NCBI GenBank assembly: GCA_020073525.1
Contig: JAIQFA010000022.1
Location: forward strand, 1-62,457
Direction: 5' to 3'
Origin: Terriglobia bacterium
Lineage (GTDB): Bacteria; Acidobacteriota; Terriglobia; Terriglobales; Acidobacteriaceae
DNA length: 62,457 nucleotides
Part shown: positions 51,066 to 58,953 of the stretch, in pieces
Position numbering within the stretch: the first letter of the stretch is position 1
How the letters are laid out: the number at the start of each line of letters is the position of its first letter
Position numbers and translations under genes: made by a program
The notes under the pieces: generated by a model
The model's database searches: none
The model's input: the letters and a program-made list of their open reading frames with translations, nothing else
What the model was told of the DNA's origin: nothing

Positions 51066-53183
51066 CTACTCCAAAATTCCCAATCCGTGTTCGTCGATGC
51101 TGAACTTCAATCCGGGAGGCACTACCAGCGTGGTGTACTCCCCCTCTACAATGCTCGGCCCGTCAATCACATTGCCCGGGCGCAGTTTCTCGAACGAATA
51201 CGTCTTCGTCGCCGCGAAGTCTTTTCGATCCGGCCAATACGCCGGCCTTTCGCCCTTGAACGCCGCTCCCGAATCGCTCCCCTCTAACGGCATCTTCGGG
51301 AGCGGCGCCTTCGGTGTCGGCACCACCGCTTTCAGCACGAAACTATCCACAAAAACTCCACCCTCGGGATTCACCACAAACGGGCTGAACGCTTCGCTGA
51401 ATTCTTTTTCGAAAGCATCGCAAATCGCCGTAACATCTTCCGCGCTCTGGATGCTCAGCCGCGGCGAGAGCGCCCGCTTCACGTGAAACTGCCCGCCGTA
51501 CAGCATGTCGAGCTCGAGAATGAAATTCGCGCCCGCGGGATCGAGGCCGTCGCCCTTCAGATCCCGCCGCGCATCCGCTATCAAACGTTCGACCGCCCCA
51601 TTGAACACCTTGTAGTCCTCGGTTAGAACTCCTGTTCGCGGCTCCATCAGGGTCAGCCGTTTCGAAAGCTCGTAGACATGCATGATGTCCATGGTCGAAG
51701 ACCCATACGCGCAGAACACCGGCGAAAAGGGAAAGAGCACCGCCTTCGGAATGTCCGACCGGAATCCTTCTACGTGCGTCGCACCCGCGCCACCGGCCAC
51801 AAACAGAATGAACTCCTCCGGACTATAACCGCGCAGATGCACTTCCTTCATGATGGCCGACGACATATTTCCGTCGACAATCTTGCGAATCGTTGCCGCA
51901 GCCTCTTCCACGCTCATCCCGAGCGGCTTCGCGATCTTGTCGCGAATCGCCGCCGTCGCCTTCTCTTTATTCAGGTTCAACTTCCCACCGTAATAGAACT
52001 GCGGATTGATGTATCCCAACACCACATCCGCATCGGTGACGGTCGGCTCCGTACCTCCACGGTTGAAGCACACCGGGCCGGGCATTGAGCCCGCGCTCTT
52101 TGGTCCCACCTGCAGCTGGTTGTTCAGCAACTTGTTCAGGTAGGCAATCGATCCTCCGCCCGCGCCGATCGACAGCGTCTTGATCATGGTGATGCCCACC
52201 ATCCAACGATCGATTACCGGACGAAAGTCGTAACTACGCACGCTGTCTTTCACCACCAGCCCGACATCGAAACTCGTGCCGCCCACGTCGGCCATCACCA
52301 CATTCTGGAAGCCGAGCCCTTTGGCCATGTGATGCGCGCCCATCAATCCCGACACAGGACCGCTGTTGAACGTCCGGCTCGCGGTGGTTTTAAACACCTC
52401 GGCAATTCCGCCCGAGCTTTGAATCATCGAGAGTGTGCGCTTGTATCCACGGTCGCGCAGCTTGTCCCAACAGGTAGAGAGTTCGATCTGCATGGAGCGC
52501 TGCAGATAAGCATCCAGAATCGCCGCCATGGTTCGTTCATATTCGCCCAGTTTTCCCACCACCTGCCCGGCCAGCACCACCGGCATGTAACCGATGTGAA
52601 AGTCCTGGAACTCGCTACGGATGATCTCCTTCACTTTCTTCTCATGTTCAGGGTTGAGAAATCCCCACAGCAGCGAGACTACAAACGCTCGCGCCCCTTT
52701 GCTCACCAGGTAGCGCACTTTCTCCCGCACGTCGTTCTCATCCAAGGGACGAATGATGCGCCCGCCGGAGTCCATCCGCTCCTTGACTCCTACAATCAAC
52801 TCACGCGGAATGATCGGGTCTGGCTTCTTCTGCACGCTTAAATTCCGCCGTTCCTGCACTCGCGTCCCATCGATCCACTGCGCCCCGCGCCCGATCAGCG
52901 TCGTGTCTTCGTGTCCTTCCGTCGTGATCAGCCCCAGCCTCGGCCCTTTGCGCTCGATCAACCGGTTCAGCGCAATCGTGGTCGAATAGCGGACCATGTC
53001 AATCAAGGGCAGCATCGCCTCCATGCGCATGCCCAGCGCCTGCGCGCCTTCGTCGATCACATTGGTAAAACACACCGACAGATCGTACGGTGTCGTCGGC
53101 ACCTTCTTGATGACCGTGCGCCCGTCATAGTTCAACACAAGGTCGGTGAACGTCCCGCCTACGTCGATGTCGATCGAGTTCAT
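51066..53183 (-). CDS. HyuA-type ATPase subunit 2 of a ketone carboxylase
   Basis: A 705-residue protein of the hydantoinase A / oxoprolinase family, which uses ATP to activate a carbonyl or bicarbonate. ASKHA-type phosphate loops are IDVGGTFTDLVLNYDG at the N-terminus and MADVGGTSFDVGLVVKD about residue 297. Others: RYSTTIALNRLIERKGPRLGLITTEGHEDT, YSPEEFILFVAGGAGATHVEG, GPSIVEGEYTTLVVPPG. It overlaps the small Cys4 gene by ATGA and precedes the HyuB gene by 31 bp. Two different HyuA proteins in one operon distinguish this cluster from acetone carboxylase (one HyuA) and hydantoinases. Confidence 0.87.
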   Translation of the reverse strand: MNSIDIDVGGTFTDLVLNYDGRTVIKKVPTTPYDLSVCFTNVIDEGAQALGMRMEAMLPLIDMVRYSTTIALNRLIERKGPRLGLITTEGHEDTTLIGRGAQWIDGTRVQERRNLSVQKKPDPIIPRELIVGVKERMDSGGRIIRPLDENDVREKVRYLVSKGARAFVVSLLWGFLNPEHEKKVKEIIRSEFQDFHIGYMPVVLAGQVVGKLGEYERTMAAILDAYLQRSMQIELSTCWDKLRDRGYKRTLSMIQSSGGIAEVFKTTASRTFNSGPVSGLMGAHHMAKGLGFQNVVMADVGGTSFDVGLVVKDSVRSYDFRPVIDRWMVGITMIKTLSIGAGGGSIAYLNKLLNNQLQVGPKSAGSMPGPVCFNRGGTEPTVTDADVVLGYINPQFYYGGKLNLNKEKATAAIRDKIAKPLGMSVEEAAATIRKIVDGNMSSAIMKEVHLRGYSPEEFILFVAGGAGATHVEGFRSDIPKAVLFPFSPVFCAYGSSTMDIMHVYELSKRLTLMEPRTGVLTEDYKVFNGAVERLIADARRDLKGDGLDPAGANFILELDMLYGGQFHVKRALSPRLSIQSAEDVTAICDAFEKEFSEAFSPFVVNPEGGVFVDSFVLKAVVPTPKAPLPKMPLEGSDSGAAFKGERPAYWPDRKDFAATKTYSFEKLRPGNVIDGPSIVEGEYTTLVVPPGLKFSIDEHGLGILE

Positions 53184-53563
53184 TCCGCAACCTCGAGCCG
53201 CTGATCCTTGACGCGTAATTCCCCGCGCTGCAGCCGCGATTTCAATGTATCGATATCAATCTCGATGTCAAACGTAAGAGGATGCCCTGGCGGTAAATAT
53301 TCCGTCTCCAGTTGTGTGCCACACTGCGGACAATAAAATTCCACAATCCGCACCCACAACGGATCGGGCGCAAAGCTGAATTGTTCTTCGACAATTGGCA
53401 GATGCACTTCCCGCGGATCGCGGTCATAGAGCAGGCAGCCCTTCTTGTAATTGTCGCGGCCTGCCCCCAGCGAGTGCCCGCAGCGATTGCACATCCACTG
53501 CTCGCGCTCCAAATCGAGATCAAGATACTCCGTGATTCGCAAGCGATTCCCGTTACTTGCCAT
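53180..53563 (-). CDS. Small Cys4 subunit of a ketone carboxylase (AcxC/Apc2-like)
   Basis: A 127-residue protein (about 14.7 kDa). Two Cys pairs, WMCNRCGHSLG and EFYCPQCGTQLETEYLPPGHP, form a zinc ribbon; DNYKKGCLLYDRDPREVHLPI lies between. It resembles the small gamma subunit of acetone carboxylase and the 15-kDa subunit of acetophenone carboxylase, which bind zinc and hold the complex together. The start at 53563 overlaps the upstream HyuA stop as TGATG; a longer frame to 53677 would lie inside that gene. The stop overlaps the downstream HyuA start as ATGA. Such tight overlaps point to stoichiometric subunits. Confidence 0.82.
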   Translation of the reverse strand: MASNGNRLRITEYLDLDLEREQWMCNRCGHSLGAGRDNYKKGCLLYDRDPREVHLPIVEEQFSFAPDPLWVRIVEFYCPQCGTQLETEYLPPGHPLTFDIEIDIDTLKSRLQRGELRVKDQRLEVAE

Positions 53564-55593
53564 CAGATCGTTTCCCCTGTGCCCCGTTTCTCTTCCGCCC
53601 CAGCGACCGTCGGAACCGCCCGCGTCTCGCCCGACCGCAACTGCGCGTTGCCATACCGATCGACCTTTAGCGTCCATCCTTCAGGCACGAAATACGTGCT
53701 GCTCTCCGATACCAGCAGCGCGCATCCTGCGATTTCGTTGCCCGGTTGCAGCGACTCCCACTTGTAAATGCCAGCCTTGCGATTCTTGCTTCCGTAAGAC
53801 ACCGTTCGCTCTCCTGTCCGTACATGCGACGTATCGCGCGCCCCCAAAGACTTTTCCAGCAAGGCCGGCCGCGCCATGGTTTTCCGCACCCGCATCCGTA
53901 CCACTTCGAGGCTGGCATCGCCGTTGAGCGGCGCCAGCCGCCGTAAGTCCTCGACGCTGTCGAAGCGCAGGACCGATGACTTCGCCTGCACGTTTTCCCC
54001 AGCTAAGCGCGAGAATTCCAACTCCAGCGAGCACTCCGCGTTATCGAACCGGATGCCCTCGGCTTTCAAATCGCGCATCCCCGTCGTCCGCATCTCCTGA
54101 ATCGCCCTATTCAACTCGCCAACATCGACTCCCGTAAGCAAAGGCACGCGCAATGAACGTTCGTACACGTGGCAAAGATCGGAAACCGACGAGCCAAACG
54201 CACTGAACACCGGCCCCAGCGCAAACAGGTGCACATTCTTAATTCCAGCCCGCTCTGCGACACCGCACGCGAAGAGACCGCCGTTCCCGCCATAGGCAAA
54301 GAGCACATGATCCGACAGATCCTGTTTCAACTCCCGCGCCGCGCTGTTAATCACGCCCGCCACCATGCCATAAGCGCGATCCACGATCGCCCGGCACGCC
54401 TCTTCCATCGACCATCCTCGCGGCCGCGCCACTGCCGCTTCGATCGCATCCCTCGCTTGCTCCAGATCGAGATGCTTCGATCCTCCCAGAAAGAATTCCG
54501 GGTCGATCAACCCTGCCGCCACAAATGCATCCGTCAGCGTCGGTTTCTCTCCTCCCAATCCGTAACACACCGGCCCCGGAAACGAACCCATGCTCTCCGG
54601 CCCTAACTTGATCTCATTGCCCGCCGCCGACACTACGCTTCCACCGCCCAGCGCTATCGATCGCAGATACGGCAACCGCGTCCGCACCGGAATGCCGAAC
54701 AGATCGCTTTTCTGCGCATACACGGGCTCGCCGTTGTGAATCACGCCCACCTTCGCGGTGGTGCCGCCGACATCGAGCGCCAGCACCTTCTGGAGTCCGT
54801 AGATTTTGGCCAGATAACTCGTGCCGTAAATTCCGAGAATCGGGCCGGACTCCATGGTGTCGATGGCCCGCGTCTTGAATACGCCTGCGACGCCGCCATC
54901 GATGTGGCTAATCAGAAACGGCCGCAGATATCCTTGCGAATAGCGCAGTTCGTCTTCGGCTTTGAACAACGTCGCCGCCAGTGCGCTGTGCGTGTAGGCA
55001 TTAATGATCGCGTAATAGGTCCGCGTCATGTCGTCACTGTTCTTGCAGATGTCGCTGCCGGCCAGCACGGGGACGGAACCGAGAAAGTGATCGGGATACT
55101 GCTCCTCGATCACGCGCTTGATACGCAACTCCCGCTCCGGATACTGCAGCCCGCCCTTCAGGCTGATACAGATTCTCCGCACGCCGTTTTCAAGCAAGGA
55201 ACGCACCGCTCCCAGAATCTCCGCCCCATCCCCGCCGTCAATTCCCGTGACATTGAACTCGCTCACCGTCTTGTTCAACACGGGGCTCGTCTTTTCGGCG
55301 CCGTACAAATCTTTTTCGTGGCCCTTGCTGACGATCAATCCAATCTTCGGGCCGCGTCCTTCGGCCAACACATTCGAGGTGATGGTTGTCGACCAGCGCA
55401 ACAGTTCCACCTGTTCCAGAAAACACGCAAGATCGGAAAAGCCCAGCTGGGTCGCGCCTGAAGTGAGACAGTCGAACAGGCAAACCGTCAGATCGTGCGC
55501 CGTCGAATCCACTTTGGCGCACACCAGCCGCCTGCCATCGCTGAAGATGCCATCCGTCAACGTTCCGCCCACGTCAATGTCGATGCTGTACAC
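53563..55593 (-). CDS. HyuA-type ATPase subunit 1 of a ketone carboxylase; first gene of the operon
   Basis: A 676-residue protein related to, but clearly different from, the other HyuA gene of this operon. Phosphate loops: IDVGGTLTDGIFSDGRRL at the start and LALDVGGTTAKVGVIHNG near residue 266. Others: WSTTITSNVLAEGRGPKIGLIVSKGHE, ALGGGSVVSAAGNEIKLGPESMGSFPGPVCYG, DHVLFAYGGNGGLFACGVAE, GCALLVSESSTYFVPEG. Start codon is GTG (55591-55593) with GAGG five bases upstream. Size (about 73 kDa) fits the 70-kDa subunit of acetophenone carboxylase. No regulator or transporter is adjacent; promoter must lie in 55594-56441. Confidence 0.87.
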   Translation of the reverse strand: MYSIDIDVGGTLTDGIFSDGRRLVCAKVDSTAHDLTVCLFDCLTSGATQLGFSDLACFLEQVELLRWSTTITSNVLAEGRGPKIGLIVSKGHEKDLYGAEKTSPVLNKTVSEFNVTGIDGGDGAEILGAVRSLLENGVRRICISLKGGLQYPERELRIKRVIEEQYPDHFLGSVPVLAGSDICKNSDDMTRTYYAIINAYTHSALAATLFKAEDELRYSQGYLRPFLISHIDGGVAGVFKTRAIDTMESGPILGIYGTSYLAKIYGLQKVLALDVGGTTAKVGVIHNGEPVYAQKSDLFGIPVRTRLPYLRSIALGGGSVVSAAGNEIKLGPESMGSFPGPVCYGLGGEKPTLTDAFVAAGLIDPEFFLGGSKHLDLEQARDAIEAAVARPRGWSMEEACRAIVDRAYGMVAGVINSAARELKQDLSDHVLFAYGGNGGLFACGVAERAGIKNVHLFALGPVFSAFGSSVSDLCHVYERSLRVPLLTGVDVGELNRAIQEMRTTGMRDLKAEGIRFDNAECSLELEFSRLAGENVQAKSSVLRFDSVEDLRRLAPLNGDASLEVVRMRVRKTMARPALLEKSLGARDTSHVRTGERTVSYGSKNRKAGIYKWESLQPGNEIAGCALLVSESSTYFVPEGWTLKVDRYGNAQLRSGETRAVPTVAGAEEKRGTGETI

Positions 55594-56441
55594 GAGCGCC
55601 TCGTGCCCTAGGTTCGCTTACCGCCTGCACAAATTCTGCCGCAAACAGAGACCAGCCGCGAAACAACCCACATCCTGGATCATTGCGTCCTGCAGCAGTG
55701 AAGGTTCGGCCCGCACGGAACCGGTCAGTTGGGCATGTGGCCCATCATTTTCCGCAGGCTGCGCAAACCTGTCAAGGAGAATAGATCACACCTCGTCACA
55801 CGCCCCCCATTGGGCACAAGGGGGTCGACCTACGGCCGGCCGCCCTCCAACCTACTGAGAACCTACCTTGCCTTTGACCGGGAGTGTGCTGAGTGTATGT
55901 CTGACTGCGGACCAAGCACGAATCTCATGTTTCGCAAGCGCGGTTTCAAATGGAAGATTCCTCCCGGATGGAACAACCAAGCAGGGTTAGCGCAAGGATG
56001 TCTTTTAATACAACCTCAATGTCCGCTTCACCTCGCTGCCCTTACTGTGCAATGAACGGCTCAGCATGGCGAATCGACAACAGAGACTGGGACCGGAGTT
56101 CGCGAGCCTTCTGCTTCCTTACCTATTCAAGTTGCGCAGCCAGTTCAAAACCGCCGTGCACACAATCACCGCGACTAGCCCCGCCTGGACCATGGTGACA
56201 GTTGCATCCAGGAGGAGCCGACGGCTTTGTCCGTAACTCACCGAATATCGTCGAGCAGGACTGAGGGAAACTTACAGTTAGCGCTAAAGTGTTGGCGGAT
56301 ATTCGTGCCGAGAACTGGGAAATCGGTTTTTAAGAAATCTTTAATGCTCCCTAAAGGACATTCCCGGCCCACTTCTCCAAGCTGAGAAGGTACGGAATAC
56401 CGTGTCGCACATTAGCGAGCCACACGACGGAGAGACCAGAG
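55594..56441. other. 848-bp region without a supported gene
   Basis: Holds the promoter of the ketone-carboxylase operon (minus). Several short frames on both strands (for example 55729-56055 and 55950-56198, plus) have random-looking composition and no ribosome sites. No strong palindrome was found. It may contain decayed sequence continuous with the gene graveyard that follows. Confidence 0.45.
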
Positions 56442-56664
56442 ATGTGCAAGAGATTGTTTAATTTTGTGCTACTCGCAGGGATATTGGCCTTCTCCTTGTG
56501 CCCTAGTGCATCTCCGCAAGGCGAGCCGAAAGCTACGGTCACGGCACCGGACATCAACCGGACATCATCATTCTGACCGGTAATCCAATGGGCAGTGTAA
56601 AGTTCAGGCACCGGCTTCACACCGATGTACGTGAAATTGAGTGCGCGACATGCCATTCACGCTT
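56442..56664 (+). pseudogene. Start of a c3-type multihaem cytochrome gene, frameshifted and truncated
   Basis: An ATG at 56442 (GGAGA upstream) opens a signal peptide (CKRLFNFVLLAGILAFSLCPSAS). The frame stops at 56574. After removing one copy of an 11-bp tandem duplication the frame continues as APDIIILTGNPMGSVKFRHR, LHTDVREIECATCHS: the VxFxHxxH and CxxCH haem signature of cytochrome c3/c7-like proteins. Only the first haem site remains; the sequence then changes to creatininase. The gene is dead by both frameshift and truncation. Confidence 0.65.
56546..56567 (+). repeat. Exact 11-bp tandem duplication
   Basis: ACCGGACATCA at 56546-56556 and again at 56557-56567. Eleven bases shift the frame by two, which accounts for the break between the signal-peptide part and the haem-binding part of the cytochrome remnant. 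Confidence 0.9.
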
Positions 56665-56968
56665 CGAGGCCGCAAATGCCGGCGAGGTCGAAACGGCGCT
56701 ACTGCTCGCGTCCGTGCCGGAACTGGTGGATCGCTCCGCTTACACCGTCAACTACATTGCGGATATCGGCAATCCTCAACTGCTCTTGCCTGAGAACGCT
56801 CCCGCAACCTTTGCCTGGCTTACACGCGACATCGCGTCCAGCGGCGTAATGGGGGACCCGCACCCGGCCACTGCGGAGAATGGAGCGCGCTGGCTGGACC
56901 AGGCAGCGACGCGGTTGGCCGCCGCTCTTGTGGCAATGGCCAGCTTTCCGAATCAGCAAACACGATGA
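56665..56968 (+). pseudogene. C-terminal remnant of a creatininase-family gene
   Basis: In frame after CATCHS the sequence becomes NAGEVETALLLASVPELVDRS, then NAPATFAWLTRDIASSGVMGDPHPATAENGARWLDQAATRLAAAL. This is the end of a creatininase-family amidohydrolase, beginning near its HAGExET metal motif (His is Asn here). The N-terminal two thirds are missing. Its stop overlaps the next start by ATGA, so the creatininase and S15 peptidase genes were once an operon. Confidence 0.7.
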
Positions 56969-57710
56969 CCGAGACGCGATTGGTGGATTGTGGCAATGGC
57001 GTGCGCCTCGAACGCGGGGTGCGTTGCCGCTTGTCCGACGGAGTCGAGGTGGTCTCGGATCATTACTATCCTCCGGAGCCCGGACCGCACCCTCCTTATT
57101 AATGCGTCAGCCATATGGACGCGACATCGCGTCTACTGTGGCCTACGCGCATCCCGTATGGTTTGCCCGGCACGGTTACAACGTCGTGATCCAGGATGTG
57201 CGCGGGCGCGGCGACTCGGGAGGCGAGTTCTATCCCTTTCGCCACGAGGCGCGAGATGGTGCCGAGACCATCGCATGGCTGCGCACCCGGTCTGAATCGA
57301 ACGGCCGCGTCGGCATGTACGGTTTCTCCTATCAAGGGATGACTCAACTCCTCGCCGCAGTCGAACAACCGGAAGGTTTGGTGTGCATTGCTCCAGGAAT
57401 GACGGCTTGTGATCTTTACCACGGCTGGTTCTATCACAAACGGAGCGCTGCGTCTGGCCTCCAGCCTCGGGTGGGGACTGCAGATGATGAAGGCGGACGC
57501 GCGTCGCAAACAACTGCGCGTAGCCAGTGACAAGCTCGAACAAGCATGGGCAAACCTGTTGGCGCAAACCGGCGTGTTGCCCTTCGGTTCTGACCCGGCG
57601 CTGTGTACCCCGGGGGCGTCGCAATATGTGCTCGACTGGTTCGATCATCCCGAACCCGGCGAGTACTGGTCATCGATGGACGTGAGCCAATCACTCGACC
57701 GCATTGTAAT
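56965..57710 (+). pseudogene. Broken S15 peptidase / CocE-NonD hydrolase gene
   Basis: The gene starts at ATG 56965 (TETRLVDCGNGVRLERGVRC, LSDGVEVVSDHYYPPEPGPH). It meets TAA at 57100 after an indel near 57091-57100. It continues in another frame with LLMRQPYGRDIAST, IQDVRGRGDSGGEFYPF and the nucleophile Ser in GMYGFSYQGMTQLLAA. A second indel at the A-run 57438-57440 shifts it again (NGALRLASSLGWGLQM, YVLDWFDHPEPGEYWSSMDV). Homology ends near 57705, about half the usual length of roughly 550 residues. The catalytic Asp and His regions are gone. Two frameshifts plus truncation make it a clear pseudogene. Confidence 0.75.
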
Positions 57711-57806
57711 AACTGACAACAAAGGCGCGGTAAATCCGGAAACGGAGGGCAGAGGCTCAAACAGATGCCAGGACGGGATGTCGATTCTTCGTTAGAAGTC
57801 TCTGCC

Positions 57807-58745
57807 TCAGTTCCTCACTGTCAAGACGGGGCAGCCGGCACCGCACACCACCTCATACGCAGTGGCCCACGGCATGTGGGAGGCCGTACCGATATGGCCT
57901 GAGCGATGCAAACCCATGATGATCACGTCAACTCTTAGCTCCTCGGCCGTTTGCAGAATTTTTTCACTTACCGAATTCGCCGAGCAGAACTCGACGACGA
58001 ATTCAGGCCTGACTTCCAGCGTGGCGTTCTGCGTCAATTCCTCGAGTCGCCGGAGGCTGGCCATGCGGGCGTTCTCCCGCATTTGCATGAGATCGCCGGC
58101 AGTGTACCAGCGAGTGCCCTCCGGCATCGGGACCGCAGGGAGGACATGGAGCAAAACGAGTCTTGCTCCGAAGTGATTGGCCGACGAGATGGCGTAAGGC
58201 AGGGCATGCAAAGAAGCTTCGCCGAAGTCGGTAGCGAACAAGAAGGGCCGAATTGCTCGAGTGTTCTCAACCGGGTTCTCCTGAAAGGAGCCCGGGCCAA
58301 CGGTCAGAACGAGGCAGTCGGCGTGACGAAAGATCTGTTCCGCTACGGACCCGAGGAGGAGTTTTCCCCAACCTCGTCGACCATGTGTACCGATGACAAC
58401 CAGATCCACTTGTTCTTGCCTGACCACCTGGTCCAACTCTTCCCATACATCGCCTTGGCGGACGATGACCTCGTGACGCAGACCAGCCAGCGCCCCACGT
58501 TGAACAAGGTTGTCCTCGAGTTGACGAGCGTCTCTCCAGACCGCCTCAGTTGCCGCAGTCACCGCCTCTGGACCGACGAGAGTGAATCCCAGAGAGGAGA
58601 CGACGTGTGCCAGGTAGAATTTCGATCCATAATGGCGGGCAATGGCGAGAGCATGGCGGAGAGGCTTGTCAGATGCTTCCGAGAAGTCAGTGGCAAGCAG
58701 GACCGACTTCAGGCCAACGTCTATAGCCGGTGCGCAGAGTGACAT
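57807..58745 (-). CDS. Tandem-domain universal stress protein (UspA family)
   Basis: A 312-residue cytoplasmic protein with two Usp domains. The first (about 13-155) starts VLLATDFSEASDKPLRHALAIARHYGSKFYLAHVV and carries the ATP-binding motif VIGTHGRRGWGKLLLGSVAEQIF. The second (about 165-310) starts FLFATDFGEASLHALPYAI and has IIMGLHRSGHIGTASHMPWATAYEVV, where the glycine pattern is weaker, so only the first domain is expected to bind ATP. GGAGG five bases before the ATG at 58745 sets the start; a longer frame to 58838 lacks one. Divergent from the sigma54 activator with 208 bp between. Confidence 0.88.
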   Translation of the reverse strand: MSLCAPAIDVGLKSVLLATDFSEASDKPLRHALAIARHYGSKFYLAHVVSSLGFTLVGPEAVTAATEAVWRDARQLEDNLVQRGALAGLRHEVIVRQGDVWEELDQVVRQEQVDLVVIGTHGRRGWGKLLLGSVAEQIFRHADCLVLTVGPGSFQENPVENTRAIRPFLFATDFGEASLHALPYAISSANHFGARLVLLHVLPAVPMPEGTRWYTAGDLMQMRENARMASLRRLEELTQNATLEVRPEFVVEFCSANSVSEKILQTAEELRVDVIIMGLHRSGHIGTASHMPWATAYEVVCGAGCPVLTVRN

Positions 58746-58953
58746 GCGAACCTCCTCCCCGGCGATCGAGTCGAGGGAAGCGGTGGCTTCATTTACATGA
58801 TGACACTTACCCAAACAAGGCGCTGTGATCGCAATCACTGACCTAAGCTAATTAGCGCTCGACTCTACAGTGTTGTTCCAAGTTCGTGCTGCGATTGGAA
58901 CCCAGTGGTGAACGGCAGCGGAAACGATTACGATCGCATGAACAGACAAAATC

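Noticed and set aside
50048..51103. 351-codon plus-strand frame antisense to HyuB
   Set aside because: HyuB motifs are intact on the minus strand and the operon overlaps confirm it; the antisense frame has no family.
48974..55593. Reading the HyuA/HyuB genes as hydantoinase or 5-oxoprolinase
   Set aside because: Two distinct HyuA genes, the Cys4 small subunit and the fifth gene match a ketone carboxylase better; plain hydantoinases lack these.
55729..56198. Overlapping short plus-strand frames upstream of the carboxylase operon
   Set aside because: Random composition, no ribosome sites, and no recognisable domains; one CPYC motif is not enough.
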